Positions 12,391 to 25,453 of a stretch of DNA of 64,000 nt are shown piece after piece. The DNA lies in contig NC_092250.1 of NCBI RefSeq assembly GCF_036320965.1, positions 18,869,117 to 18,933,116 of the forward strand, in the 5' to 3' direction. Every line of letters begins with the position of its first letter. Position 1 is the first letter of the stretch. This DNA is from Panulirus ornatus. Its lineage: Eukaryota; Arthropoda; Malacostraca; Decapoda; Palinuridae. The notes beneath the pieces were generated by a model that saw only the letters and a program-made list of their open reading frames with translations, was not told the DNA's origin and did not search any database. Position numbers and translations under genes: made by a program.

Positions 12391-12716
12391 CTTTCGTCAA
12401 CGCACTTACATACTCACAATTCCATGCATGAGTCCGGGTACCCACGTAGACTCGCTACATACCAAGCCCCTTCCGCTCTCACCACTCATCCTTTGAACCC
12501 ATCCTTCATCCTCGACGTAGGAGCCGTCTGCCTCCCCAGGACCAGAGGAACCACCTGGCAAGCACTCCTCCTCGAGCCATCTGTGACTAGAATGTTAAGA
12601 ATCACCTGAAGGTGGAGTGAGCGAGCAGGAGCCGATGCTGGAAGGGTCTGATGGCTGTTATGTTAACTGGTTCCTTGTTGACCTTATCTTCTCCCACCAG
12701 GGGGTAGGACGCGCAC

Positions 12717-12855
<139 letters not shown>

Positions 12856-13059
12856 GTGTGACCCTCAGCGTGGATGTATGCTCGTTAGTGGCTGTCAAGG
12901 AGTACATCTTCCTTGTGGACCTCCTCGCTTCCCTGCTCCTGCGTGGAGTGCAGTCTCTAAGCTGCAGTAAGCCCTCGTCTCCTGTTCAAGAATATAACAG
13001 TTGGCAATAGTGAGTCAGTCGTTGTATGATGTTATGGTGAAGATGTAACTGTGAATTGT

Positions 13060-13062
<3 letters not shown>

Positions 13063-13129
<67 letters not shown>

Positions 13130-13130
13130 G
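13063..13130. repeat. (GA)n running into poly-G
   Basis: GA dinucleotides to 13119, then G only to 13130. Confidence 0.97.
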
Positions 13131-13854
13131 TAATGACGCAGTGAAGATGTTCCTCCCCCCCTCCCCACCCCTCCAAGTCTTCCACACGACCCGGGGGCCA
13201 TGTGTAAATGTAATGACCTGCCTCCCCTGTAAACAGAGGGCCATGTAAATGTATTGAGCTGCCACTCTGTAAACCATGGGTCCCTGTAAATGTCATTCCA
13301 TCTACTGAAGCAGTCCCAGTTAACACCAGTGGATGGATGAACCAACAACCACTGGTAATATTTTCAATAAGCGCACATATAGTACACAATAGAGAGTTGA
13401 ACCCACTGGAGAATGAGGAACTTTGCTTTGAACCAATTTCTTTGTGTTGTACCGTCAGTTAAATATCAGCTCGCTGCTGGAAGACTAACCTCTGTATCAC
13501 CCCGTACTTTCCACACCCCCCCCCCCCCTTCCATCTCCACCCTCCTCCCCTCCATACTGGGGAGTTTAAGCGTCTCACGGCCAATTTGCCATCAATTGAG
13601 GGCCAATTTAGCCAGGAGAGAGAGAGAGAGAGAGTCGGGCCGCGGCACGTGAGGTGCTCGCTCCCCAGCACACTCACACACCCACGCTGACTCCTCATCG
13701 CCCATGCCTCACCTCTGACTTACATTGGGTTGTAAAGCACTTATAAGTGGCGGGAAGACGCGTACACTTTGTAGTGAGGCACTTGTAATGGTTGGCTTCG
13801 TGTCATGGTGAACCATTCACTGCATGATGAAGATACACTAAAAAATTACAAGTT

Positions 13855-13857
<3 letters not shown>

Positions 13858-13935
<78 letters not shown>
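13858..13935. repeat. (AT)n microsatellite
   Basis: Uninterrupted AT dinucleotides. Confidence 0.98.
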
Positions 13936-13937
<2 letters not shown>

Positions 13938-14479
13938 ACAGTTATTCCACTTGTTGTTTTAGGGTCAGGTTATGACTTCTGTGTTTGTGAAGATGTTGTT
14001 AGACAATATAAGATTGTCTGTGGGTTTACAGATGTTCCTCGCAGTGTAAAATGTTAAGTTAGACCACTCCAGTGGTTCGTGTGGGCAGGTACCATTTGCC
14101 TGGCCACGAGGGACCGCAGGTCGGTCCATGCTGTGGTGGACGCGTAGAGGGAAGATCAAAGAAATGAAGGGAAGAGAATAGAATTGTGATTGTATGTCTC
14201 ACGCATCTTGAACTGTAGGTGAGGAAGGATCAGACGGGGCTGATGGCCTGCTGTAGACTTGTGTAACAGAGGGAAGACTTGAGAGGGCCAGGATGATGCG
14301 GACGACAGTATTAGTGGGGCCGACAGAGAGAGACACAGGTGCACTGACTGACTGACTGACTGTGTCAGTGTGTGATTGATCCTTGTTGAACTGAGAGGAA
14401 GAACGCCCACAAGAGATGGCTTCCCGCGAGTGTAGAGCTCCCTCCCTCGTCCAGTATAGATGGGTGATTATGCACACAT

Positions 14480-14481
<2 letters not shown>

Positions 14482-14538
<57 letters not shown>
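14482..14538. repeat. (GT)n microsatellite
   Basis: Uninterrupted GT dinucleotides. Confidence 0.98.
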
Positions 14539-14539
<1 letters not shown>

Positions 14540-14929
14540 TTAAAGAGGAGAAGTTGTTACAAGAATCGGTAGCGAAGTTTGAGCTCAGCCCAGCCCACAA
14601 CGCCACCGACGCCAGCGAGAAGGCACAAGCAAGATCCCAGGTCGAGCCGGATGCTGCTAGTCTCAAGCAATTGCCGGAGGGAGAGCACGGCCATCTGTGG
14701 CACAGACCGCACTGAAGGGCGGAACAGCTGGTCTGCACAGACCTATCCAGATGGGAAGGTGAAAAGACAGGCGTCTGGACACACGGATCTACCGTCATGT
14801 TCCCCCACAGAGCCTGTCTCATAGGAAGACAGTTTAGACCCAGTTGACAGTATTGTATTGGTGAGGGTCGTAGTGCTGTCTTCAGGGTGTATCCCGTAGT
14901 CTGGTGGGCGTCTTACATTGGCGTCAACT

Positions 14930-15122
14930 GAACCAAGGGCTGCGTCAGTTGAAGACAAAGGCTACGTCAACTGAGGCAAAAGGACTGTGCCACGTAAGGA
15001 CAAGGATAGCGTCAGCGGAGGAGAGAGACTGCGTCAACTGAACAGCCAGAAGCACGTCAGCTAAGGGCAAGGGATACGTCACCCAAGGGCAAGGCCTGCG
15101 TCAGGTGAGGGCAAAGATGGCG
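14930..15122. repeat. Degenerate ~30-bp repeat (GCGTCAACTGAAGGCAAGG-like)
   Basis: Six or seven spaced units with TGCGTCA or TACGTCA followed by a GGCAAGG-type purine stretch. Homology is loose. Confidence 0.5.
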
Positions 15123-15842
15123 TAACCCGGTCAACAGGTATGTCCTTCACGCCCGCGCTGGATCGCCATGGCCGTAGGAACAGAGACGCTCTTATGTATT
15201 TATTCCCCTTTTTTTTTGCTCCTCACTCTCTATATCGAGTTTAGCGGCGTCGAGTGAGGGAAGGATCCTGTTGGCAGATCATTAGGGGCCTCTTTATTAC
15301 CAGGAGGTCCTCGGAGGGAGTAGAATAGATCGGATCAGTAGTTGAAGGCTAGGGTGATCCCCAGCCACCACGACCCGGTCTTCTCTACCATGGAAAAGCA
15401 CCGTTAAACCACCGCGTCTTGTTTGTACTTAACAATCTGGTTTTACACGATGGTAAAAAAAAAAAAGATATGTTTTCCTGCAGTCGAGATGGATGTGTTG
15501 GACACAAGTGTTTCAGGGGGTCGTGTGTGTTCCCTGTATGCTCGCATTTGACTGCAGTCACCACCATGACTGGTGTCCCGCAGGGCCACAACCGCCGGGG
15601 TTTGGCTTCAGAACTCATAGATTAAACTTCACTCGTTTCCAAACAGGTGAAGTTGGCTGTGTCAGACTAGACCTAAACCCGTATGGACACAATATACCAT
15701 GACAGTTGATATTTCAGTCTCACACGTCAATAACGTTGGTGTGGTATGTTGGTAATGTTTTGCGAAGTCATGCTTTGTTTTCGTGTTTCATCAATACGCA
15801 GAAATGTTGGTTGATAATTTTGACCTTCCTCCTCCCCTTGTT

Positions 15843-15862
15843 TATATATATATATATATATA

Positions 15863-15912
<50 letters not shown>
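15843..15912. repeat. (TA)n microsatellite, interrupted
   Basis: TA dinucleotides with TAATATAT breaks. Confidence 0.96.
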
Positions 15913-15915
<3 letters not shown>

Positions 15916-16626
15916 TTTGTGCAACACAGACTCAAATATATGTGAAGTAACTACTTGGAAAATCCCAGATAATAGTGCACTTGTGTTTTCCTCATGTTTT
16001 CATATCTGTTTAGCGACATGTGTGTGTATACACAGTACTTCTTTTATATATACTATACATACCATTTATATTTCATTTATATTGCTATATTTTTCCGTAC
16101 GCACCGTGAGTGTGGCTGTGTGAACATTGAGATCTCGTGGGATCACCAGGTGTATTATGGACGACATGATGTACGTGGATATATTGTATATGATTAACTA
16201 CTCAATCAGGCGACGCGGGGTAGAATCCCGGCAGCGACCAACCTAAGGTCGTAAACCACAGACGTCTGAGGTGAATGTATTTAGAAATAGATTATATACA
16301 ACATTCTTTGCTCTAATGAGGTTAGGTTAGCACGAATAAACTCCTGTGATAGACTGGATGTGAACAGATGCATTTCTTCTCATGTCCCTTGCTTTCTTAA
16401 GGAGTCAATAATGTATTTTTTTATGTCTTGAATGTATTCCTCCATTCTTTACCTCTGGTCACCACAGAGCTCGGCTAGTATCATGGCTAGCGTGCCGTGT
16501 TATAGCTTAGCTTATTGTCGTGTAACTGGCGTGCCGTGTTATAGCCCCAGCTGGCTGCCAGGTGTGTGTGCCTTATTTGGATGTGATCACAGGTAGGCTG
16601 TTGGCCGTTTGCCGGCCACAGAGATT

Positions 16627-16627
16627 C

Positions 16628-16722
<95 letters not shown>
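16627..16722. repeat. Poly-C running into (TC)n
   Basis: About 12 C then TC dinucleotides with one CGCT break. Confidence 0.96.
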
Positions 16723-16724
<2 letters not shown>

Positions 16725-16736
16725 GTCGTCTGGCCC

Positions 16737-17160
16737 TAAGGACCTTTACCCTCGTGCTCAAGGCCCGCGCTGTCGTCTTCAAAGGTCGTCCTCGCTCGTA
16801 ACTCACGTACTGTTCTGTCGTGCTCAAGGTTCATCTTGGGTTCATGGGTCGTGCTAAGGCATCGTGCCACTGTGTTTAAAGGTTGTACCGTCGTCCTTAG
16901 AGGATCGTGTCCGTCGTGTTCAAGGGTCGTGTCCGTCGTGTTCAAGGGTCGTGTCCGTCGTGTTCAAGGGTCGTGTCCGTCGTGTTCAAGGGTCGTACCG
17001 TCGTGTTCAAGGGTCGTACCGTCGTGTTCAAGGGTCGCGCCGTCTTGTTCAAGGGTCGTACCGTCGTGTTCAAGGGTCGTGGCCGTCTTGTTCAAGGGTC
17101 GTACCGTCGTGTTTAAGGGTCGCGCCGTCGTGTTCAAGGGTCGTACCGTCGTGCTCGGAG
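16737..17160 (+). repeat. Palindromic 21-bp family, expanded plus-orientation array
   Basis: About 15-17 tandem units of CAAGGGTCGTACCGTCGTGTT (21 bp) or a 22-bp GTGTCCG variant occur, with degenerate units at the left. No palindromic centre is seen, so this is one expanded arm. Long chance frames run through it because the unit is a multiple of three. Confidence 0.8.
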
Positions 17161-17415
17161 GCCTTATCATTATCACGGGGGGTGCAGGTGACGAGGCTCT
17201 GCCTGGGCCACATTGTTGTCTGGCAGCTAATTTGCATATTGTGGATCGGCTGGGTCATTTGCATACCGCCTCTCGTAGCAAAATGAGTTTTACTTTTCCT
17301 CACAGCTTTGCAGATTTTCTCATGTAGTTTTGGCAGTGTGTTGTTATTATATTTATTGATGACAGTATTAGCATTTTAGTAGTGTTAATAGTGATAGGAA
17401 TGTTTGTGTTGTTAA

Positions 17416-17492
17416 TGATAATAATGATAATGATAATAATAATGATAATAATGATAATAATAATAATGATAATGATAATAGTAATGATAATA

Positions 17493-17543
<51 letters not shown>
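17416..17543. repeat. (ATA/ATG)n trinucleotide array
   Basis: AATAATAATGATAATGATA-type trinucleotides; long isoleucine/methionine frames are artefacts. Confidence 0.96.
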
Positions 17544-17544
<1 letters not shown>

Positions 17545-17571
17545 TAATTATGATGCAGCCTTTCTTCGTCT

Positions 17572-17626
17572 TTTGCTGCCGAGTGCTCGCCAACGCGAGA
17601 AACGGCGATCAAGTATGAAAAAGATT
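17572..17626. mobile_element. Possible diverged solo arm of the inverted-repeat element
   Basis: CGCCAACGCGAGAAACGGCG followed by ATCAAGTATGAAAAAG resembles the right-arm end at 63035-63070 with substitutions and a small insertion. It again abuts a low-complexity (ATA/ATG) array. Confidence 0.35.
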
Positions 17627-18074
17627 ATAATGATAACGTTATATTGAATTAACTGCAGCCAAAGGCTGAAAATATGCAGGGAAAATCTCGGCAGTATTTT
17701 TATGTAGTGGGGATGTAAACAGGATGGCAAGGTAAACAGACAGCCTCAATACAAACACTGGGATCGTAGGTTACTGATTATATTGTTTGCAGTGGGTTGG
17801 GATGGGTCTGTCCTTGTAGCTACCCCGGCTGGGATGGGCTGGATGCGGTAGTGATGCCGAACTGCAACCCGGGGACGAGGGATCTCTTAAAAGACTGGAG
17901 ATAACGGTGTTGGGGTCGGGTGCAGTAGCTGTTTAGTTTCAGAACTACTGTGTGTGGATGAGATCTAGGTGGTGATTGGTGAGAATCGAGAGGACCAGTG
18001 CGTTGAGCGGCTCTGGATAGTTAAGTGCGCCCAGGGTGATTGTAACAACCCCCCTCCCCCCAGTCACCACCCAG

Positions 18075-18077
<3 letters not shown>

Positions 18078-18144
<67 letters not shown>
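18078..18144. repeat. (TA)n microsatellite next to inverted-repeat element
   Basis: Uninterrupted TA dinucleotides ending exactly at the arm of the element at 18145. Confidence 0.97.
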
Positions 18145-18148
<4 letters not shown>

Positions 18149-18378
18149 CACTATTCGCCATTTCCCGCGTTAGCAAAGTATCGTTAAGAACAGAGGACTG
18201 GACGTTTGAGGGAATATCCTCACCTGGCCCCCTTCTCTGTTCTTTCTTTTAGAAAATTAAAAAAAAAAAACTGAGAGGGGAGGATTTCCAGCCCCCCGCT
18301 CCCTCCCCTTTTAGTCGCCTTCTACGACACGCAGGGAATACGTGGGAAGTATTCTTTCTCCCCTATCCCCAGGGGATA
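18145..18378. mobile_element. Inverted-repeat element, copy with left arm and core
   Basis: It begins at the end of a (TA)n run with TTCACACTATTCGCCATTTC (arm A, to about 18242). After an A-rich linker comes core B (GGATTTCCAGCCCCCCGCTC ... TACGACACGCAGGGAATACG ... CTATCCCCAGG). The copy at 62834-63078 has the same core in the same direction, but its long arm is on the other side and inverted. The consensus is therefore arm-core-inverted arm. No coding capacity; it looks like a non-autonomous foldback or MITE-type repeat. Confidence 0.65.
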
Positions 18379-18710
18379 AAGGTTTGTAAAGGATGTGCCC
18401 GGTACGTGCAGGATGTACGACCTGTTCTGAAACTCGACCAGAAATATTTTGTCTTTTTTATGAGTTGTTGCAACACATGAATACGTTTTCTTTCTTTTTT
18501 TCGTTCTCTTTTTCATTTTTTTTTTTTTTTTTTTTTTGTTATTGTTGGGTTGGTTGTTGTGTTTTTGTTTACTCGGATCATACCTGATGAAATTTTGATT
18601 ATGGTCGGGAGAGTTTGTCCATTTTGTTCGGTACTGAATTTTTCTCGGGATGTTTTGACTGACCCCAGCATAGCGGTGGAGGGTAGATGTGGATGGCTCA
18701 CCTGAGCATA

Positions 18711-18885
18711 GTGTCAGGGTGGTCGTGTGTGTGGAGGGCAGCGTTGCTGGGGGCTGGGAGAGGGAGTGAGGGCGGGATGTGTGTGTGGAGGGCAGCGTTG
18801 CTGGGGGTTGGGAGCAGGGAGTGAGGGCGGGATGTGTGTGTGGAGGGCAGCGTTGCTGGGGGTTGGGAGCAGGGAGTGAGGGCGG
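18711..18885. repeat. ~55-bp minisatellite, 3 copies
   Basis: GTGTGTGTGGAGGGCAGCGT followed by TGCTGGGGGTTGGGAGCAGG and GAGTGAGGGCGGGA is repeated three times with small changes. Confidence 0.85.
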
Positions 18886-19347
18886 GAGGTGGTGGGTGGT
18901 GGTGTTCCCTGTCTTTCCTGCTGGTTGTAGAGGCCAGCCACTCGTAGTGTCCTTGTGGCGGGCCACCTGCCTCCCCTGAAGTGGTCCTCCACCTCTCGTC
19001 CTCCTGCCAAGGTGCTGCTTGAGGAAGGATCTCTCGAGGGAGTGATTATCTCTTAATGAGGAGCTACCACTCCACCGAGGACGACCTCGACCACAACCAG
19101 TTGGTCCATGAGGCACCCGGCCAACCTCTCTAACTTGTATATATTAATATCTAACTCTGTGCACTTAAGGTATTGCGAGTTTCGTTTGTAATGTCGACTG
19201 GTGAATAAGGTAGATAGCGTAATTTCTGAAGGTAAGGGTGTGGAGTTGTGTGGAGGGGTCTGTAGACTTTTGTGTGGTGGGGTAGGAAGCGACCAGGCCC
19301 GGTTGTGAGTGGAGGGTTGTGTGTTGTGGACGACATCATCACTGGAG

Positions 19348-19382
<35 letters not shown>

Positions 19383-20372
19383 AGCCCAACCGTCCTTGAG
19401 GAAGAGGCGGAAAGGACAGGGGAAAAAAAAAAGGAACAGAGTTGAGAAATCGTCTGGCTTTCCAGGTGACTGGAACCTTAGCCATCCTGTCGTTGAGGCT
19501 AGACCTCCAGGGGAGCTGGATGGTCAGGCTGCCTGGAGTGTCGTAGGCTTGGTAATGAACCTCTCTCAGGCTCGCTGGTAGGAGGAGGAGGCAGGTGTTG
19601 TACACTAGGCTGGTCAACAATGTCAGGTGTGGTTACCTCATGCCTCGCTCCCGTCCCCCGTAAGACGCATCGGTCTGTCCCGGCGACAAAGACCGTGTTT
19701 GTGGTCCTATTTTATGGTCGTTCCGGCCTCCTTAAGACGCGTTGGATGGTGGTGGTGTCGGCCGGTGTGCGAGTGACTGAGGGACATCTTTGTTGTAGGT
19801 GCGGGTGCTGGCGAGGAATCCCCGGTCCCAGGGCAGCGCCCTTATCTTCGGAGACCATATGGACGGACGTAGGTCCTCGGGTGGGTAGCGAGCTTCCCCC
19901 TGTAGTGACAGGAGATTTTAGCGGCCGTAAAATGTGTTCTTCAAAAGATACGCGAGACCGGCGTTGTCCCCCGTATGGTTCGTCGGATGGTGATGAAGGA
20001 TTTTCGCCTCTCCTGGTAGACCTACGATGATGAGAGGCTTACCAGAGCTAGGAAGACATACGACTGGCTGTGCCATATCTCGCGGCCGTCATAGAACAGT
20101 GAGGTGGTTGTGAGACATTGAGAAGCAGGACACTAGAGGAGTGCGTAGGGTGCTTGCAGTCGGGCTCCAGGCTTGCGACAGAATCTTACCTGTCAGAAAA
20201 GACAAGACACAATGTCCAGGGTGGAACTAGGATGACATTCTCTTCACATGAGGAGGAAGACGAAGTGCAGATCTTTTGTCAGTGCTTCAGCTTACGCTAC
20301 AAAGGGAAGCCAACCTCACGATTGAACTGAAGGACATCAGCATAAACTGAAAATACCTTGCGAGACTCGGGA

Positions 20373-20455
20373 CCTCCGTGGTGTAGTGGTTAGGGTTGAA
20401 TCCTGGTTGCGGCTGTTGGTCCACAGTCAACCCAGCTGTTCATTCTCCCATAGGG

Positions 20456-20460
<5 letters not shown>
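20373..20460 (+). mobile_element. tRNA-derived SINE copy with internal deletion
   Basis: CCTCCGTGGTGTAGTGGTTA (A box) runs almost directly into a shortened GTTGAATCCTGG (B box), so the part between the boxes is deleted. The body TTGGTCCACAGTCAACCCAG plus CTGTTCATTCTCCCATAGGG matches the copies at 12206 and 35165. The copy ends in a (TA)n run at 20460. Confidence 0.7.

Positions 20461-20527
<67 letters not shown>
20460..20527. repeat. (TA)n at SINE 3' end
   Basis: TA dinucleotides directly after the SINE body. Confidence 0.97.
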
Positions 20528-20529
<2 letters not shown>

Positions 20530-21575
20530 ATAGAGAGATACATGTTTGAATATAGCGCTAATTAGACAGCCTTGATAGGGACATTCATTAGCCCGTGCCG
20601 TCTCTCAGCGAACAAAAAGAAACATGAATATGTACATCTTGTCACCTGCAGCACACAGATCAAGGACCGCAAGTACAGTTGCTCCCCCCAAGAATAGATT
20701 AGTGTCCGTACGTGGGTAACTAGTGCCAGGAGGTGAGTGGGTTACTAAAAATGCAGTGTGAATCACACTCTTCAGTGAGCCAAAAAATCACCTAAAAGAT
20801 AAATGACCCAAACGGCATTCGGTTCATCCGTTGTCTCATGTTACACAGCTTCTGTGTTCACTATGCCACAGGACTGTGAGAGGACCCGTTAGAGCGTCCT
20901 TATCTGCTGTATTCCAGGAGCAGACTCCTGGAACTCTGTCTTTATAAAGAACCGACACACACATCATTCGGGCGAGCGCCAGACATCCTCTGGAAAGAGA
21001 GCACCTGGACTCTGGCATTGTTTCCAGAGAGTTTTTGAAGCCGACTCGCATCGCCCCACTCCACTGACCACGAAGCAAACAGTTCCACAGAACTTCCTCT
21101 CAATAACACTGACCTCACTTAGTGAAAATGTCGAACGAATCTTAATATGTAACTTCTGTGGCTTCGTGGATCCTAAGACCATATTACCCAGGACCACAGA
21201 CGGTTAGTAACGGCAGGAAAGTCTTGGCTCTCACAGTCACTTCACTATTACGAAGAAAAAAATATAGAGATGCCAGAGAACAACTAAAATGATGATGTGA
21301 TGCACAACAGGTTCGTAAAAGCTTCTTGACAGATGTGACCTTGGTGCCATAGCGCAGCAGATGTGTAAGACAGGAATAACTGGGGACACTTGGAAGATGG
21401 GTGGTATACAATAGTCACATTACTGTGTTGTGAAGAAGGTCAGTTGCTCTAGTCTGCTTGGTAAAGATCTGACTTCTCAAAGGGACTGGACTTACACCAT
21501 TGCAGTCGTTTCTCAGATCGGTCATCAATACAGACATGAGACACAGTTTCGTACCATCCTGTGCAGGTGATACCA

Positions 21576-21577
<2 letters not shown>

Positions 21578-21653
<76 letters not shown>
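21578..21653. repeat. (TA)n microsatellite
   Basis: Uninterrupted TA dinucleotides. Confidence 0.98.
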
Positions 21654-21655
<2 letters not shown>

Positions 21656-22355
21656 AAATTCATCCGTAGAAGACACTGAGGAATTTTCGGACATATGTCT
21701 TCCACTGGACCACTTTTAAGACATTTTATAGTGATGGGAATTTTTTATTCAAGTATGGAGAAAATGGAAAAAGAAAAGCAGTCCCGAATAGCAGAAGAAA
21801 CGAACGCCATCATATTTCGTAGAAGGAATGTGTACAACAGGTGAAAGCACGACACAATGCAGCACAAGTGGCCACATTCAGGAGGGCAGGCTAGACACTG
21901 TGGACCTTCAAGATAAGTGACGTGATAATTGACCATCCCTTGGAATAAGATCCTGCCGTGTGCAGACATCACCTTTCAGGTTGGGCGGTATTGTGATGGT
22001 GTGCAGGTGTAGGAAGTACACAGAGATCGTCACGACCCGTACTGACGTGGTAAGGGAACTGAATAACTTTGGAACGACTGAAAGCAATGAGGCTATACTC
22101 TCTGGACCGCACACCGAACAATCCTTGGCACCCAAGATGCACTCAAGAAATACTTCCGTGTTGACGCGACAGGCACAGAAAACCCAGTAACGGTACAGCA
22201 CGCATCTGTATGACAGCTGGGTTGAGAGAGAACATTGAGCCAAAGATGGTATAATGTATTACTGCTGCCATTAGAAACACGATGGAGAAATTTAAGATGG
22301 CCATGGGTAAGTATGTTTGTGTACCAGACCAAACAGTGTGTGTGGTGATTATTTA

Positions 22356-22400
22356 GGCCTACGGGCCGCTGCCTCCAACAGCCTGACTGACCAGAGGAAC
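22356..22400. repeat. Dispersed repeat shared with 595-640
   Basis: CTACGGGCCGCTGCCTCCAA then CAGCCTGACTGACCAGAGG is the second copy of the repeat at 595-640. Confidence 0.5.
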
Positions 22401-23754
22401 AGCGCGGCAGCCAGGAGAGGACGCCCAGGTGTACGTAGATAAGGCTCCAAAAATATGTCTCCTGCGAACCAGTTCAGTAGAAGCTTGGTCATTTCTTTTT
22501 TTCATTCGACTTTCTTCGCTCCCCTATCTCGCTCCTACCCGTTATCTTATCACTCCTAACAACCGTAATAGAAGATAAAGAACGATATCGTAAGTTAGCG
22601 TGGAGTGGAAGGGTGGAACACCCGCGCTGTACACCTGTCGCTGTAGAGGTGGAAGCGATGCACACTTGTTCTGGTGTTGGGACGCGCGACGGGCCGCTCG
22701 TCTGTAATATTTACCCAATTGTTATGCTTAAGGGTAGGTAGGTTACCCACTGGTTACAGGTAAGGGGAGGCGAGTTAACCTGACCAGCCACAAATTACTG
22801 ACATTAGAGCTTGCCCAACGCCGACCCTTCTCCCATGCTCCGATGTTTTGTTTACGTTCTTCGGCCGGAGATAACCCCTCGAAGTCTGTGGCCGTAACTA
22901 TTTTCTTTTTTTTATAACGAAGGTTTCTCTTTATTTATGACTGTACGTTCTTGGTCTCCTACCTACCCACCCCACCCCCACCATGCCATGTGCGTCCTAC
23001 GGAGAGGAAGAAGTGAATCCACTCTAAATACAAGGGCTTCATTAGTCGCTAATTGGAGCTACTCTCCCGCGCTCCGACCATGTTTGAATATTCACAGCGA
23101 TCCGGATCTTCCCTCATCATCGCCTTAGGCCTACCCGATGTTTCAAGTAGTTTTTTTTTTTTTTTTTTTGCGTGTGTGCGTTATCTATTCTCCCCGGAGC
23201 TGTGGTGCCAGTTAAGGAGGAATTTCCCGGCATCCCTGCCCCCGTTCCCATGTGTGAAGAGTGATAGATAGTGGAGGGGACGTGAGGGAGGGGAGCAGAA
23301 TCCGTGTGAAGATACGGTGGTGCGCATGGCTGGTGGCGTGGCCCGTGTTTACAATATTTCTGAAGTGGCAGTGAGGGACAGAGCGCCAGTAGATGACCTA
23401 AGGTGGTTTATAAGATCATATATGTGTTTTCTAATGGTCGAATGATATCACACTGGCAACGACATTAACGTGATCCCTGTCATCACACATTATTTGGTAA
23501 CTGATGATGTTTCGCCCCTAGTAGCCATGTTGCTACCATGGCACCCGTCTCGTCCAACACTTCGCATCGTAACGGGAGACGAGGCTCGTTACCCGCAGCC
23601 CTCCCCCACGTCCTGGTGGTGGTGGCCCCACAAAGCGTGTCAAGTGTATGGGAAATATTCAGCGTGGTGTATAGTGAGTGCCTCCTGCCCGAGACGTCTG
23701 TCTGTATGACGAATGTGCTCAAGTATGTCGCTAAGACGATCCCAGCCTCGGATG

Positions 23755-23758
<4 letters not shown>

Positions 23759-23832
<74 letters not shown>

Positions 23833-23846
23833 GTTGCTGCTGTAGG

Positions 23847-23933
<87 letters not shown>
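23759..23933. repeat. (TC)n and (AT)n pair
   Basis: TC dinucleotides 23759-23830 and AT dinucleotides 23847-23933 are separated by about 16 bp. Confidence 0.97.
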
Positions 23934-23936
<3 letters not shown>

Positions 23937-24362
23937 CACATAAAGTTTGGGATTTTATTGCATAGTCGTACTTAATAATATATTTCTTCTCGTACTGTGT
24001 AGAAGTATACTCGTCCTACATTTTCATTTTGTCTGGTTGGTTACTCTTAATCATATATTCACTAAATATTCTTCCTTTGATATTTCGAATTGTGAAAATT
24101 TGGATTAATGGTGAAAGCTGTGGATGTGCATAGACATTTGGGTTCGTGCCGGAAAAAAAAAGTATAGAAAAAAAAAGGGAAAGAGGATGAGAACCCTGGG
24201 CGAAGGTGGGTGGGTACGACACCGGGCGATAGAAAACGAGATGCTGGAGATAAGAGAGATGGGGGAGACCGTTAAGAGAGAGAGAGAGGGGGAGCCAGCC
24301 GTGCGGATGACCCCGGGGACGGACGACCACAGGAACAAACTAAACACCACTGGGTTTGAAGG

Positions 24363-24562
24363 TTCTGGTGCGGCGACCTAGGGCGACCACGGCCGCGTCA
24401 GGCGTGGGTCGGTGCTGGTGCGGCGGCCTAGGGCGACCACGGCCGCGTCAGGCGTGGGTCGGTGCTGGCGCGGCGGCCTAGGACGACCACGGCCGCGTCA
24501 GGCGTGGGTCGGTGCTGGCGCGGCGGCCTAGGGCGACCACGGCCGCGTCAGGCGTGGGTCGG
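24363..24562. repeat. 50-bp GC-rich minisatellite, 4 copies
   Basis: The unit GGTGCTGGCGCGGCGGCCTA + GGGCGACCACGGCCGCGTCA + GGCGTGGGTC repeats every 50 bp with few differences, indicating recent expansion. Confidence 0.92.
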
Positions 24563-25080
24563 TGTTCGCTTGGCAGGGGTTTATGGCGTCATATTACACT
24601 TCCTTCGCAAGTGTACATACAGCGGTCCCTTACCCTGTAATGATACTAATGATTATGATGTTTCTATTATTTATTGACTGAATTAACGGCAGCCCAGTGG
24701 TAAGATTATAGAAAAAACTATAATAGTTGTAAATGTAGAGATGAGTTATAGAAAAGGGGATGTTAATCAGACTTTACGCATGAATTAGGGATGAGGTTAA
24801 TAATGTAATCCACTAAGTATTGATGATAATCAAGACTGTGTTAATGTCACAGCTAATGAGCAGTTTCTCCTGTGTGTGTGTGTGTGTGTGTGTAATGTGA
24901 CTTAATTCTATTGCATACATAATTTCAGCGATCTTGCTCCCTCATGAAATTGTAACCTGGAAATAAGGATTTTTATGTCCGTATGAATGGGCGTTATGCA
25001 TAACGTGTGTATATCATGTTTGTGTGTAATCATACACTTTTATACAATACTGGGGAAGGAATTTTTCGCTCATGGGGCTC

Positions 25081-25127
<47 letters not shown>

Positions 25128-25418
25128 GGTTATTTAAGTTTCGTATATTTTAAGGTTGGGGGAGTGACGAAGGAGCGGGTTCCCTTAACTAATAACACAT
25201 GTTGGGTGATGATGGGTCACCTCTCGCTCTCACTGGGCGGTCTAGAGGGGGGGGGGGGGTGTAAGTTTGCATGGGTAATGGGGTGAGGAGAGATGCCTTG
25301 TGTGGGGGTTCCAGCCACCTACATCCACGTTGGTTGTAGATGTGTGTGTTGACAAGACTTTGGATGTTGTTAGTCTTTGAGTGATGTTTGTACATCGGTG
25401 GAGTAGTTAGAAGCGTAC

Positions 25419-25453
<35 letters not shown>

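Larger units (their letters stand above)
13140..16620. other. Upstream region, no gene recognised
   Basis: Microsatellites plus a degenerate GCGTCA repeat (14930-15122). A frame with balanced composition around 14550-14715 has no splice context or family I recognise. Confidence 0.5.
18380..23755. other. Upstream region, no gene recognised
   Basis: Contains the 55-bp minisatellite, a SINE at 20373, (TA)n runs and about 1.4 kb (20530-21570 and 21655-22340) of unique sequence with only short broken frames on both strands. The 136-codon frame at 19620-20030 is unrecognised. Confidence 0.5.

Noticed and set aside
14416..14715. Frame after the (GT)n run with balanced composition (FELSPAHNATDASEKAQARS)
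   Set aside because: No known family, no acceptor or donor pair in agreement; the stop follows quickly. Left as unrecognised.
16836..17327. 163- and 140-codon frames with repeated RVV/SCS peptides
   Set aside because: They read through the 21-22 bp repeat array; the same pattern appears at other copies of the family on either strand.
19620..20030. 136-codon plus-strand frame
   Set aside because: Near-random composition, no domain recognised and no partner exon; length is within chance for GC-rich DNA.
20836..22243. Several 70-110 codon minus-strand frames suggesting a broken gene
   Set aside because: Frames do not connect, no motif of a known protein family is seen, and a (TA)n run interrupts the region.
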